A stretch of DNA of 64,000 bases from Pedobacter cryoconitis (GCF_014200605.1 NZ_JACHCE010000001.1:744001-808000), one strand, 5' to 3'; positions 33,664-43,934 are shown, counted from the first letter of the stretch. Notes: generated by a model not told the origin, from the sequence alone. Made by a program: numbers and translations.

Positions 33664-35706
33664 ATGAATAATTTAAAACTCTCTTTGGGTGCCCCCTTAA
33701 TAGCAGGTTCCCTGTTGCTTTTTGCGGCATTCCATTCCTTTAATTCAACAGGAGACCCTAAATCGGGAATTATCCTTGAAAATATGGATAAACAAGTTCT
33801 TCCGGGAAATAATTTTATGGAATATGTGAACGGAAGCTGGATTAAAAAAACAGAAATTCCTGCCGATAAGCCATCCGCAAGCGTCGGTTCAATGGTCAAT
33901 GATAAGGCTCAGGAAGATGTTAAAGAAATTATAGAAAAAGCATCCTCCGGAAAATTTGCTGATGGTTCAGAAGAGCAGAAGATCGGTGATTTGTATGGTT
34001 CATATATGAATATGACCGCAAGAGATGTAATAGGCGTTAAACCTCTGGCAGCTGATTTTAAAAAGATTGATGCGCTTAAAAGTCAGAAAGACCTGGCAGT
34101 TTATTTTGCTTATGCAAGTAAAATTGGCAATATGGCGCCTTTTAGTGTTGCTGTAAGTGAGGATCTTAAAGACCCTAAAAAATACATGCTGCTAACCTGG
34201 CAAGGTGGATTAGGGCTGCCAGACAGAGAATATTATTTCACTGATAATGCTAAATCTAAAGAAATCAGGACTAAATATGTAGCTCATATTGAAAAAATGC
34301 TAACACTTGCCGGGATTGCAGAGGCAAAACCTAAAGCTGCTGAAATCATGGCTTTGGAGACTTTGCTGGCTTCCAAACAAATGAAAAAAGAAGAAACCAG
34401 AAATCTGGCTGGTTTATATAATAAATATGCGGTTGGTAAACTGAATACCTTAATTCCTGATTTTGACTGGCAGGGAATGCTTAAAGAAGCGGGCGCAAAT
34501 AATCCTGACAGTGTAGTGGTTTCTCAGGTGAATTATACTAAAGATCTGGCCGCTATTATTAAAGATACACCTTTAGCTACCTGGAAAACTTATCTGAAAT
34601 GGAGTTTGGTCAATGGTTCTGCCGGTGCATTGAATACTGCCCTTGATGAAGAGAATTTTAATTTCAATGGTACCATATTAAACGGTGTGCCTAAACAGCG
34701 TCCGCAATGGAGAAGAGGGGTAGGGATTGTGAATAGCACGTTAGGAGAGATGGTTGGAAAATTATATGTTGAAAAACACTTTTCCCCAGAAGCTAAAGCC
34801 AGAATGCTTGTATTGGTGGGTAACCTGTTAAAGTCTTACGAAGAAAGTATTAAAGGCCTGGAATGGATGAGCCCAGAAACTAAAGCGGAAGCATTGAAAA
34901 AGATCAGCAAGTTTACTCCTAAAATTGGTTATCCTGATAAATGGAGAGATTATTCCAGTCTTAAGATTGTGAAAAACGACCTTTATGGAAACCTGACCCG
35001 CGCAACTGCATTTGAGCATAACCGGATGATGAAAAAACTGGGTAATCCTGTTGACCGGTCAGAATGGGGAATGACTCCGCAAACGGTAAATGCTTACTAT
35101 AATCCGCCATTGAATGAGATCGTATTCCCGGCAGCTATTTTGCAGCCGCCATTTTTTGATATGAATGCAGATGATGCCGTAAATTACGGAGGTATTGGTG
35201 CCGTGATCGGCCACGAAATTGGTCATGGATTTGATGATCAGGGCAGTACTTTTGATGGCGATGGGGTAATGCGTGACTGGTGGACAAAAAATGACCTGAG
35301 TGAATTTAAAAAAAGAACAGGTGCTTTAGTTGCACAGTATAGCGGCTTTAAAGTGCTGAGTGACCTGAATGTGAATGGTGAATATACACTGGGTGAAAAC
35401 ATTGGAGATCTTGGCGGACTGACTATCGCGCTTAAAGCTTATCATGCCAGTCTTAAAGGTAAACCTGCTCCTGTTCTGGATGGTTTTAATGGCGATCAGC
35501 GTGTTTTTATTGGCTGGGGACAGGTTTGGTTAAACAAATCAAGAGAGCAGGCATTGAGAAAACAAGTAGGTACAGACCCGCATTCACCTGCAAAGTTCCG
35601 GGTAAATGGGGTAGTGAGAAATATACCTGAGTTCTATACTGCTTTTAATGTGAAACCTGGTGATTCATTGTACCTGGCACCGGATAAAAGAGTGAAAATC
35701 TGGTAA
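33664..35706 (+). CDS. pepO: M13 family zinc metallopeptidase (PepO/neprilysin-like)
   Basis: Exported zinc endopeptidase of 680 residues that cuts peptides. The N-terminal hydrophobic segment (about 10-28) acts as a signal peptide or anchor; there is no lipobox. The catalytic zinc site HEIGH lies at 517-521 (IGHEIGHGFDDQG), the third ligand Glu in ENIGDLGGL, and the family block NAYYNPPLNEIVFPAAI precedes them. The C-terminal YLAPDKRVKIW replaces the usual C-x-x-W ending. It is monocistronic, with a strong bidirectional terminator after it. Confidence 0.95.
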   Translation: MNNLKLSLGAPLIAGSLLLFAAFHSFNSTGDPKSGIILENMDKQVLPGNNFMEYVNGSWIKKTEIPADKPSASVGSMVNDKAQEDVKEIIEKASSGKFADGSEEQKIGDLYGSYMNMTARDVIGVKPLAADFKKIDALKSQKDLAVYFAYASKIGNMAPFSVAVSEDLKDPKKYMLLTWQGGLGLPDREYYFTDNAKSKEIRTKYVAHIEKMLTLAGIAEAKPKAAEIMALETLLASKQMKKEETRNLAGLYNKYAVGKLNTLIPDFDWQGMLKEAGANNPDSVVVSQVNYTKDLAAIIKDTPLATWKTYLKWSLVNGSAGALNTALDEENFNFNGTILNGVPKQRPQWRRGVGIVNSTLGEMVGKLYVEKHFSPEAKARMLVLVGNLLKSYEESIKGLEWMSPETKAEALKKISKFTPKIGYPDKWRDYSSLKIVKNDLYGNLTRATAFEHNRMMKKLGNPVDRSEWGMTPQTVNAYYNPPLNEIVFPAAILQPPFFDMNADDAVNYGGIGAVIGHEIGHGFDDQGSTFDGDGVMRDWWTKNDLSEFKKRTGALVAQYSGFKVLSDLNVNGEYTLGENIGDLGGLTIALKAYHASLKGKPAPVLDGFNGDQRVFIGWGQVWLNKSREQALRKQVGTDPHSPAKFRVNGVVRNIPEFYTAFNVKPGDSLYLAPDKRVKIW

Positions 35707-35720
35707 GCTATATAGATTTT

Positions 35721-35771
35721 AAATAGAAAAGCCGCTGTTCCAATTCTATAGGAACAGCGGCTTTTCTATTT
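35721..35771. terminator. Bidirectional terminator, M13 peptidase / YceI
   Basis: A perfect 21-bp stem with a nine-base loop and A/T-rich ends serving two convergent genes. Confidence 0.93.
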
Positions 35772-35797
35772 AAATTGTTTTGTTCCTGATTACAAAA

Positions 35798-36379
35798 TTA
35801 GTTTTTAACGAATTCTGTGTTTGCATTCAATGTGATCTCATCACTTAACATTGCATTTGGATATTTTGAACCTAAAGCGAAATCAGCTCTTTTGATTGTT
35901 CCTGTTACTTTGAAACCTGCAGTAGCTTTTTTAGACATTGGGTTAGTAGTCACACCTCTTAAAGTTGCGTCTAAAGTTACTGGTTTAGTTACACCGTGTA
36001 AAGTTAATAAACCAGCTACTTTGAATTTGTTACCAGCTAATTTTTTAACTGAAGTACTTTTGAAAGTTAATTTAGGGAATTTTTCAGCGTCAAAGAAATC
36101 AGCAGTTTTCAAGTGCCCGTCTCTTTTCTCATCTTCTGTATTTACTGAGTTTACATCAGCACTTAATGAAACAACTGCATCAGAGAAATCATCTTTAGAA
36201 GCTGTAATAGTTGATTCGAAGTTTTTAAATGAACCTTCAACATCAGTGATCATTAAGTGGGTAACCACAAATCCTAATTTTGAATGCGCTTTGTCTGCTG
36301 TCCAGGTATTAGGCCCCGCAGGCTTAAAAGCAAATAGAGCAGCTGAAGCTGCAAATAATAATACAAGTAGTTTTTTCAT
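35798..36379 (-). CDS. YceI family periplasmic protein
   Basis: Lipocalin-like YceI protein that binds isoprenoid-type lipids in the periplasm. The start was set at MKKLLVLLFAASAALFAF, a clear signal peptide; an upstream in-frame Met would place extra residues before it. The family pattern follows: WTADKAHSKLGFVVTHLMI, EGSFKNFES, FDAEKFPKLTFKSTSV, LTLHGVTKPVTLD and ADFALGSKYP. The product of 193 residues is complete. Its -7 region reads CATATTTG on the minus strand, one mismatch from consensus. Confidence 0.93.
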   Translation of the reverse strand: MKKLLVLLFAASAALFAFKPAGPNTWTADKAHSKLGFVVTHLMITDVEGSFKNFESTITASKDDFSDAVVSLSADVNSVNTEDEKRDGHLKTADFFDAEKFPKLTFKSTSVKKLAGNKFKVAGLLTLHGVTKPVTLDATLRGVTTNPMSKKATAGFKVTGTIKRADFALGSKYPNAMLSDEITLNANTEFVKN

Positions 36380-36615
36380 GTTTGTAATTTTTTTATACGA
36401 CAAATATGGTATAATTAAATTGTTGTTGTATTGATGTATGATAAGAAAAATAGAACATGCAATTTAAATAGTAAAGGATTAAAAGGTCTTATTTTCTTAA
36501 AATCAGGTATTTAAATCCAACCTTTCAGGTGTTTATACTCATAGTAAGTTAAAAAATCCTCCTAATTTTGAGGTTAATCAATCTCTTTCTAAATAGTATT
36601 AAATCATTTATAGGT

Positions 36616-37293
36616 ATGACACCAAAGAATTTGCTTTGTTTCTCGCATCTGCGCTGGGATTTTTTACTCCAGCGGCCTCAGCAATTGCTATTGCGGTTTT
36701 CTACTGATACTAATGTGTATTTTATGGAAAATCCGGTTTTTGATGCCAGAGAGAGACCTTATTTCTCTTATGGAACCAGATCTGAGACACTTTGGAAATT
36801 AGTCCCTCATCTAAAACCAGGATTAACTTCAGGCCAGATTACTAAATGTATGATCCAATTGGTTGATGATTTTTTTACAAATGCAGATCTTGATAAATGG
36901 ACATTCTGGTACTACACTTCTTCATCCTTGTCCTTCTCGAAAAAATACAATCCTTTATTAACCGTATTTGATTGTATGGATGAAGTTTCTATGTTCAGGC
37001 GTTGTCCTGAAGAAATGAGTATATTAGAAAAGAAGTTGTTAGAGAAAGCTGACCTGGTCTTTACACAGGAGGATTCTGCGAATGCTGGTCACAAAAAGTT
37101 TCATACGAATGTCCACCTATTTCCATCTGCAGACAAGAATTCCGGTTTTACTGAAAATTTATCATGGAATAATACTTATGCTGCTATGTCCAAATTAATA
37201 GAACAGGAGACTGCTGGTAAGCGTAATCAATTAAAGCTTTTTAATATGACTTCCTATGGTAAACCTTCAACTATGTTTTCAAAGATAAATTAA
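36616..37293 (+). pseudogene. Glycosyltransferase with missing central part
   Basis: It begins like full-length GT-B glycosyltransferases of the family with MTPKNLLCFSHLRWDFLLQR, VFDCMDEVSMF and KADLVFTQEDS, reaching NVHLFPSADK. It then jumps to a sequence resembling the C-terminal end, LSWNNTYAAMSKLIEQ. The region between, normally about 150 residues with the nucleotide-sugar binding domain, is absent although the frame stays open. The 225-residue product should be inactive. Together with the broken dehydrogenase and epimerase 3 kb away, it suggests decay of polysaccharide genes. Confidence 0.75.
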
Positions 37294-37497
37294 AGGCAGT
37301 TTTTAATTTGGCGGTTGCCATGCTGTATTTATTATACTCACAGGCGTAATTCGAATCTTCTGGTCAATTAACAGTGTAATAACGATTTAGTGTTAAACCT
37401 GGTGAATTGGGATTAATTGTTTAATTTTTTAAAATATTTTTGTAATTGGAAACTACCAACTTTAGTTTAGCTTTATAGGGTTTATGAAAGAAAAATA

Positions 37498-40410
37498 ATG
37501 ATTCCACAAACTTCCAGATCAAAAACCACTGATCAGCATAAATCATCTTTTCCAATTATCGGAATGGGTGGATCGGCGGGCTCATTTCATGCTTTTGAGA
37601 AATTCTTCCTGCATATGCCTGTCAAAAGCGGGATGGCATTTGTAATAGTTATGCACCTGGACAATTCCCATCATATTAATGTAGCTGCTATGCTACGACC
37701 GGTTTCATCTATGAGTATTGCTGAAGCAACTGACGGTACACTCGTTGAACCGGACCATATTTATGTGATTCCTCCAGGGAAGGATATGGGGATACACAAT
37801 GGGCGTTTATTATTAATGGAAGCTTCACGTTATAAGGGAGCACATATGTCTATTGATTATTTCCTGCAAAGTCTGGCCGAAGATCAGTGGGGAAATGCAG
37901 TTTCAATTATTTTTTCGGGAATGGGTGCCGATGGAGAAACAGGGGTCAGAATGATCAAGGAGAAACTAGGAATGGCTATGGTGCAGGACCCTGCAACAGC
38001 AGACTATCCAAGTATGCCTAATGCCAGTATCAAGTCCAATATGGTGGATTATATATTGGCTCCCGAAGATATGCCCGTCAAACTGATCCAATATCTTAAT
38101 CATCCGGTTTTAGCAGTAGATAAACTGGACGAAGAAACTGCGTTGAGCAATACCAATCAGACGCATTTGCAAAAGATACTGATGCTATTGCGGTCACATA
38201 CAGGGCATGATTTCACATTATATAAAAAGAACACAATCATCAGAAGGATTGAAAGGCGGATAGCAATAAATCAGTTACATGATTATGTAGATTATATCAA
38301 TTATCTCAGAGAAAACCCAAATGAAATCGCTTTACTATTTAATGAGCTGTTAATTGGGGTAACCAAGTTTTTCAGAGATCATGGTGCCTTTGAGGTTTTA
38401 AAAGACAAATTATACGCTCATCTGGCTACAAAAAAAACGGGAGACCCTATTCGTGTCTGGGTAGCAGGTTGTTCTACCGGAGAAGAAGCCTATTCTATAG
38501 CCATGCTGCTGATTGAGTTTTTTGAGTCGGTAAAAACAGACAGGGTACCTAAACTACAGATTTTTGCAACGGACCTGGACCCTATTGCCATTGACCATGC
38601 AAGATCAGGAAACTATTTCTCTAACATCACTTCAGAAGTATCTCCAGAAAGACTGGAACGCTTTTTTATTAAATTAAACGAAGGGTATGTGGTGAAAAAA
38701 GAGGTTCGTGAAATGATTGTATTTGCACAGCATAACCTGATTAAAGACGCTCCATTTACACGTCTTGACCTGTTGTGCTGCCGGAATGTAATGATCTATC
38801 TCACCTCAGAACTGCAGAAAAAAATTATTCCTGTATTTCACTATTCGCTGAACCCTAATGGCCTGTTATTTTTGGGCCCGGCAGAATCTGTTGGCACTTT
38901 TCATGACAGCTTTACCAGTTTAGATACGAAATGGAAACTTTTCCGGCGTAAAGAAGGTGCCTCTTTAGGGAATATGCTTGATTTTCCGTTCCATGTTGCC
39001 AATCAGCACAATAAAAGTGTAAAAATGCAGCTGCCGGTTAAGAATATAAAAAATCCTTTAGTAGAAACTTTTCATAAGGTATTACTGGAAAACTTTACAC
39101 CTACATCTTTATTATTAAATGAAAGAGGTGATATTCTTTATATCAATGGCAGGACTTCAAAATTCATGCAGATCAATTCTGGCGAGGCTGTGTTTAATAT
39201 TCACAGACTGGCAAGAGAAGAACTCAAATATGCCTTGGGGAATGCTTTACATCAGGTATGGGAGCAAAAGGGAACAATAGAGGTTTCTGACATTAAGATC
39301 AAAGAAGACGGCCGGGTTTACCTGGTTCGTTTTAAGGTGAGTTATATGACCGAATTGCCTTTGCAGGATTTAATGCTGGTTACTTTTTATGATCTGGGAC
39401 CTTTGAAGAAAAGAAAATCTGTAAAAGGCCCTAATATAGATCCATCAAGAGAAGGCGCAGTAGAAGAACTTGAAAAAGAGCTGATCTATACTAAACAGCA
39501 ATTGCATAGTACAATTGAGCAGATGGAAACTTCATTAGAAGAGCTCAAATCTACAAATGAAGAGTTACAGAGTACGAATGAAGAGTTGCAAAGTACCAAT
39601 GAAGAGGCACTGACCACGAAAGAGGAAATGCAGTCACTCAATGAAGAATTGATGACTATTAATCTCCAGTATCAAAATAAAGCTGAGGAGTTAACCCAGC
39701 TGAATAATGATATGAAAAATCTGCTGGATAATACTGAGATCGGGACGATATTTTTAGATAATCAGCTTAATATTGTTCGTTTTACGCCACAGGTGACTAA
39801 ATTGTTTAATGTTATTCCAACCGATGTAGGCAGGTCGATTACACATATTGTTTCCAATTTTGATTATCCTTTGTTAGAAGATTCAATCAGAGAGGTGATT
39901 GAAAAATTAGCTGGAAAGGAATTGGAAGTTACCACTAAAAAAGACGAGTGGTATAATCTCCGGATTATGCCTTACCGTACAATGGATAATTTCATTAGTG
40001 GTGCTGTAGTTACTTTTACAAAAATTACCCCTGTAAAAGCAATGGAAAGCAGGCTGACCTATTTGTTGGACTATGCAAAAGGCATGATCAATCTTATTCC
40101 TGATGCTGCGATAATTTTAGATAAAGAAAGAAAGGTGCTGGTGGCAAATAATTTGTTCCTTCAGCAATTTAGTTTAAAAGAAGAAGAAATTGTTGAACAA
40201 TCCTTCATGGAAATTGTCCACAATAAATGGAAAACAAAAAAGCTGGACAGTTTGTTGTTGCAGGCTGGCCCTCCGGAATTGTTTATACAGCATAACTTTC
40301 AGGGTTTAGGACTTAAAGATATTTTTGTGAAAATTCAGCCGGTTAACCAGGTTGAAGGAAATATAGGTTTAGTTTCATTGGTTACCTTTAGAAATCAAAG
40401 CAGTGGATAA
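37498..40410 (+). CDS. CheB-CheR-PAS hybrid signalling protein
   Basis: A 970-residue soluble fusion. The CheB methylesterase-like domain (about 18-205) has GMGGSAGSFHAF, VMHLDNSHH and FSGMGADGETG for the Ser/His/Asp triad. The CheR methyltransferase (about 220-490) has the SAM loop VAGCSTGEEAYSIAML and CCRNVMIYL. A PAS-like segment follows, then a coiled coil of STNEELQ heptads (about 660-740), and two further PAS domains. Such hybrids feed two-component systems and need not act in chemotaxis; no che genes are nearby. It overlaps the histidine-kinase gene by eight bases. Confidence 0.93.
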   Translation: MIPQTSRSKTTDQHKSSFPIIGMGGSAGSFHAFEKFFLHMPVKSGMAFVIVMHLDNSHHINVAAMLRPVSSMSIAEATDGTLVEPDHIYVIPPGKDMGIHNGRLLLMEASRYKGAHMSIDYFLQSLAEDQWGNAVSIIFSGMGADGETGVRMIKEKLGMAMVQDPATADYPSMPNASIKSNMVDYILAPEDMPVKLIQYLNHPVLAVDKLDEETALSNTNQTHLQKILMLLRSHTGHDFTLYKKNTIIRRIERRIAINQLHDYVDYINYLRENPNEIALLFNELLIGVTKFFRDHGAFEVLKDKLYAHLATKKTGDPIRVWVAGCSTGEEAYSIAMLLIEFFESVKTDRVPKLQIFATDLDPIAIDHARSGNYFSNITSEVSPERLERFFIKLNEGYVVKKEVREMIVFAQHNLIKDAPFTRLDLLCCRNVMIYLTSELQKKIIPVFHYSLNPNGLLFLGPAESVGTFHDSFTSLDTKWKLFRRKEGASLGNMLDFPFHVANQHNKSVKMQLPVKNIKNPLVETFHKVLLENFTPTSLLLNERGDILYINGRTSKFMQINSGEAVFNIHRLAREELKYALGNALHQVWEQKGTIEVSDIKIKEDGRVYLVRFKVSYMTELPLQDLMLVTFYDLGPLKKRKSVKGPNIDPSREGAVEELEKELIYTKQQLHSTIEQMETSLEELKSTNEELQSTNEELQSTNEEALTTKEEMQSLNEELMTINLQYQNKAEELTQLNNDMKNLLDNTEIGTIFLDNQLNIVRFTPQVTKLFNVIPTDVGRSITHIVSNFDYPLLEDSIREVIEKLAGKELEVTTKKDEWYNLRIMPYRTMDNFISGAVVTFTKITPVKAMESRLTYLLDYAKGMINLIPDAAIILDKERKVLVANNLFLQQFSLKEEEIVEQSFMEIVHNKWKTKKLDSLLLQAGPPELFIQHNFQGLGLKDIFVKIQPVNQVEGNIGLVSLVTFRNQSSG

Positions 40411-42013
40411 AGGTCAGGGTTCAGAACAAGAAAATAGTACCTCATTAACCGGCAAACGTTCGGGGAAAATTAAGCATAAGAATTTCTCTGCGAAAAAGAA
40501 TCTGACGCCAGATGATGTGAATATTTTATTGAATGAACTTCAGGTTTACCAGCTGGAGCTGGAGAGGCAGAATGACGAACTGAAAAATTCCTATTTAATA
40601 CTCGATCAGGAAAAGGCTAAATTTGTTGGACTGTATAATCTGGCCCCGGTAAGTTATTTTATCCTTGATTATTTAGGAATAGTTGAAGAAGCCAACCAGA
40701 ATGGGGTTGACCTGCTTAATATATCCAGGCAAACCATTCTCAATAAGAGATTTCAGAGTTTTATCTCCCCCCAGTCCTGGGAAGATTTTTATAATTTTCT
40801 TCACAGGATGCAGCATAATGATCATAAACAAACTGCAGAGATTAAGCTGAAACTGCTTGATGGTCAGGTTATTTATACCCGTATGGAAGGCAGGGCAGTA
40901 TCAAATATTATTGTAACCGAAGTTAAATACTATATTGCTATTATTGATATCACAGAAAGCCGTAATGCCCAGCAGGTTTTAAAAGAAACAAAAGACAGGC
41001 TGGAAATGACACTCAGAGCTTCTGAAACAGGTACCTGGACTGTAGATTGTGAGTCAAGTGCTGTGTTCTTAGATACGCATAGTTGTAATATTTTGGGGAT
41101 CAGCAGCTCAGCCTTTGACGGAACTGTTGGAGGGCTTATTGGTCTTATGCATCCGGATGACCAGAAATCTGTGTGCGATCATTTGTTAGGCACGGTCGGT
41201 TTAAAAGATATAGATCTGGAATTCAGGGTTGCCGGAATTGATAATTACGTAAAATATATTGCTTCAAAAGGTCACGAAGTTAAGATTCCTGAAGGTGGCA
41301 GTTATTTTGCCGGTATATTAATAGACATTACAGAACGTAAAAGACTGGAAGAAGAAGCGATTCTTTTAAGAAACGATCAGCAAAAAATGATTCTTTCGGC
41401 TACTCTTACCGCACAGGAAAAGGAGCGTAATGTGATCAGCAGTGCTTTACATGATAGCGTCTGCCAGTTGCTATATGGGATCAGGTTAAACCTGGAAAGT
41501 ATAGAAAGAAGTAATTCGCTGAGAGGTGCATTCAAAAATGTAAATAACCTTCTGGACCAGGTGACCAAAGAAACCAGGCAAATTTCCTATGAACTGACGC
41601 CGTCTGTATTAAAAGATTTCGGTTTCGTAGCAGGTATCAAAGAAATGGCGCAGCATACCAGTACGGTCCATTTCATCATTAATACTTATATTGACAGTTC
41701 TGCAGATTTTCTTAATGCAGATGTACAACTCTATATTTTTAGAATGATACAGGAGTTGATCAATAACTGTATTAAACATGCAAGAGCTACCCATGCGGAG
41801 GTAAGTGTTTATTTGAGAGATAATAAAGTGTCTGTGAAAGTTGCTGATAATGGTATTGGATTGCCCGCAGATAGTGAAAAAAAGGGCGGATCGGGCTTAA
41901 GCGGTATTAGGAACAGGGTATATTTATTAAACGGACAAATTAATTTTGAGAGTTCCAAAAACGGGCTGGCTGTAATCATTACATTCGATAATATTCCTGA
42001 GCTTTCAGTTTGA
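40403..42013 (+). CDS. PAS-domain sensor histidine kinase (HisKA_3, NarX/DegS class)
   Basis: A 536-residue soluble kinase. The N-terminal basic region is followed by a coiled coil (NELQVYQLELERQNDELKNS), two PAS domains (about 70-190 and 200-310), a dimerisation/phosphoacceptor helix with ISSALHDSVCQLLYGIRL (His in LHD) and a HATPase domain with the N box INNCIKHARATH, DNGIGLPA and GGSGLSGIRNRV. There are no TM segments, so it senses a cytoplasmic or redox/ligand signal. The partner regulator is encoded two genes downstream. Its start overlaps the hybrid protein gene. Confidence 0.93.
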   Translation: MDKGQGSEQENSTSLTGKRSGKIKHKNFSAKKNLTPDDVNILLNELQVYQLELERQNDELKNSYLILDQEKAKFVGLYNLAPVSYFILDYLGIVEEANQNGVDLLNISRQTILNKRFQSFISPQSWEDFYNFLHRMQHNDHKQTAEIKLKLLDGQVIYTRMEGRAVSNIIVTEVKYYIAIIDITESRNAQQVLKETKDRLEMTLRASETGTWTVDCESSAVFLDTHSCNILGISSSAFDGTVGGLIGLMHPDDQKSVCDHLLGTVGLKDIDLEFRVAGIDNYVKYIASKGHEVKIPEGGSYFAGILIDITERKRLEEEAILLRNDQQKMILSATLTAQEKERNVISSALHDSVCQLLYGIRLNLESIERSNSLRGAFKNVNNLLDQVTKETRQISYELTPSVLKDFGFVAGIKEMAQHTSTVHFIINTYIDSSADFLNADVQLYIFRMIQELINNCIKHARATHAEVSVYLRDNKVSVKVADNGIGLPADSEKKGGSGLSGIRNRVYLLNGQINFESSKNGLAVIITFDNIPELSV

Positions 42014-42027
42014 AAATATTCGGTTAA

Positions 42028-42243
42028 ATGGATATGGAGAATGAAAAAGTTCATAAAAGGAATAGAAGAATCTCTCTGGGTAGCTATCAGGATGATGGAA
42101 GAAAGAATCTGTTATTAAGTATAATAAAGCATGCAGAAGATACGAACAGGTCTGACAATGATTTGGCACGAAATGAAAAAGCCGGAGAAATTCAGGTGCA
42201 TATAGACAGACTTAAAAAGATGTTGATAGAACTTGCAGATTAG
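42028..42243 (+). CDS. Small protein between kinase and regulator
   Basis: Seventy-one residues, charged and helical, starting MDMENEKVHKRNRRIS and ending IHVDR-type helix with LKKMLIELAD. No family was recognised. It lies 14 bases after the kinase gene and about 50 bases before the regulator, inside the same operon, so a role in tuning this pathway is possible but unproven. Confidence 0.5.
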   Translation: MDMENEKVHKRNRRISLGSYQDDGRKNLLLSIIKHAEDTNRSDNDLARNEKAGEIQVHIDRLKKMLIELAD

Positions 42244-42293
42244 TCTGGGGTAAAATAAAAAGATTGTTCAGAAATTTAATTGTAAAAACATTT

Positions 42294-42938
42294 ATGTTAA
42301 GTTTAATATTAGCAGAGGATCATAATATTGTACGTAATGGAATTCGGATGCTGCTGGAGGCCGATAAGGAACTCAGTATTGCCGGGGAAGCAACTAACGG
42401 CAAAGAAGTATTGGATATCATAGATAAAGGGATTAAAGTCGATATTGTACTTGCAGATATTAATATGCCTGAGATGGATGGGATTTCGTTAATTAAAGAA
42501 CTTAAATTGAGAAATCCTGATATACAGATAGTCATGTTATCTATGCTGGATAATGAGAAGTATGTTTCCCAGGCCTTTTTAGAAGGGGCGTCAGGTTATC
42601 TGCTAAAAAGTGTGAGTGCTGATGAGCTTATATTTTCGTTAAAATATGTATATGGGGGAGGCAAGTACCTCTGTGCAGAGTTGTCTATGCGTTTACTGGA
42701 TAAAGTGATCCATACGGCGCCATTAAGTGTAGCGCATACAGATATTGAATTTTCTATGCGTGAAATCGAAATTCTCGATCTGATTGCCGAAGGGCTCACT
42801 AATAATCAAATGTCGGCCAGGCTATTTATCAGTAAAAGAACAATAGAGGGGCATAGACAAAGTCTGATTGAAAAAACCGGGGTTAAGAATACAGCTTCAC
42901 TGATCAAATTTGCCGTATTGAGGGGCATTATTACTTAG
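42294..42938 (+). CDS. NarL/FixJ-family response regulator
   Basis: DNA-binding response regulator, 214 residues from the Met at MLSLILAEDHNIVRNG; an upstream TTG would add ten residues with no similarity. The receiver domain has the acidic pair ED, the phosphoacceptor Asp in IVLADINMPEMDG and the Lys in GYLLKSV. The LuxR-type HTH follows (FSMREIEILDLIAEGLTNNQ, then SKRTIEGHRQSLIEK). It is most likely the cognate partner of the PAS kinase in this operon. Confidence 0.93.
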   Translation: MLSLILAEDHNIVRNGIRMLLEADKELSIAGEATNGKEVLDIIDKGIKVDIVLADINMPEMDGISLIKELKLRNPDIQIVMLSMLDNEKYVSQAFLEGASGYLLKSVSADELIFSLKYVYGGGKYLCAELSMRLLDKVIHTAPLSVAHTDIEFSMREIEILDLIAEGLTNNQMSARLFISKRTIEGHRQSLIEKTGVKNTASLIKFAVLRGIIT

Positions 42939-42940
42939 TT

Positions 42941-43663
42941 TTATAAAAGATTAAGCAATTTATAAGCTAACTTTTGAGGTTTAAATTTAACCCTGGCTTT
43001 GCCTTGCTGATCAAAGTAAAATATACCCTTTTCTGAGAGGTTTCTGATATCTTTATAGTCCAGGCTAATCTGAAAAGGGTATTTCCCGGATTGGTCTGGT
43101 TTTTTAGCAATAGAAGAGATCGTGCCCGAAACATCAGAATTTTCTCCGTAACTTTCTATATTGATCAAAACCTGGTCACCAATGCTCAGTTTTTCGATAG
43201 CTGACTGATCAGCATCTGCTGTACAATAAATTTCATCTTTATTTTTAATATCAGGCATGATATAAAACAGAGTGTCATTTTTACTAACGTAAGTTTTACT
43301 TCTGAATTTAATCTTATTGGGCATATAGTAGCCAGCCTCTTTGGCATATACTGAGGTCTCTTTTTGCGCTGATAAATCAAAAATGGTAAAGAGAAAGGTG
43401 TTGGGTTTTATTGCATTATTAGTATCAAATACATCTTTTTTGATAATTCCACTATAAGGACTGATTACGGGAATAATTTTGTGCTGTGTATGGAACCTGG
43501 CATTGAAAAAAATGTCATCCCTGTGCGGGGTAACCAGTATGAAAAGCATGCATATGCTGAGCAGAATAGAGATCAGTATAATACCCCAGCTGAAAATCCA
43601 TCTTTCAGCTTTGCCGGCTACATTATTTCTTTCTTTCTCTATCAGCTTTAGGTGTTTTTCCAT
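42941..43663 (-). CDS. Short HlyD-like membrane fusion protein
   Basis: A 240-residue inner-membrane protein with one N-terminal TM helix (about 25-45, IILISILLSICMLFILV) and a periplasmic barrel-sandwich/beta-barrel part (ISPYSGIIKKDVFD, then LSIGDQVLINIESYG, VSGTISSIAKK). The long alpha-helical hairpin that ordinary HlyD adaptors use to reach the outer-membrane channel is absent. No ABC exporter or TolC gene adjoins it. It may be a degenerate or specialised bacteriocin-type adaptor. Confidence 0.7.
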   Translation of the reverse strand: MEKHLKLIEKERNNVAGKAERWIFSWGIILISILLSICMLFILVTPHRDDIFFNARFHTQHKIIPVISPYSGIIKKDVFDTNNAIKPNTFLFTIFDLSAQKETSVYAKEAGYYMPNKIKFRSKTYVSKNDTLFYIMPDIKNKDEIYCTADADQSAIEKLSIGDQVLINIESYGENSDVSGTISSIAKKPDQSGKYPFQISLDYKDIRNLSEKGIFYFDQQGKARVKFKPQKLAYKLLNLL

Positions 43664-43934
43664 TTCAATGTAACCGTCCAGAAAAATAAAACAAGCCAGG
43701 AAGCCTAGACTCTTCCTGACCTGTTCTTTTCATAGGTAGATAAGATAAATCATGATGAAATTATTGATATAGTTTGACTCCCTGAAATTTTTAGGGTTAA
43801 AGCAGGTATTAGGGAGGTGAACTGAATTTTTAGGAAGGTTAAAAAAATCGCCGGGGGCATTACCGAATTAGTAGTTTATATAGTACATTACATTCATCTA
43901 TTTGAATATTAACTATGAAAAATTAAATTACCTG

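Noticed and set aside
35817..36434. 205-codon plus-strand frame
   Set aside because: It is a shadow opposite the YceI gene, which has a signal peptide and complete family motifs.
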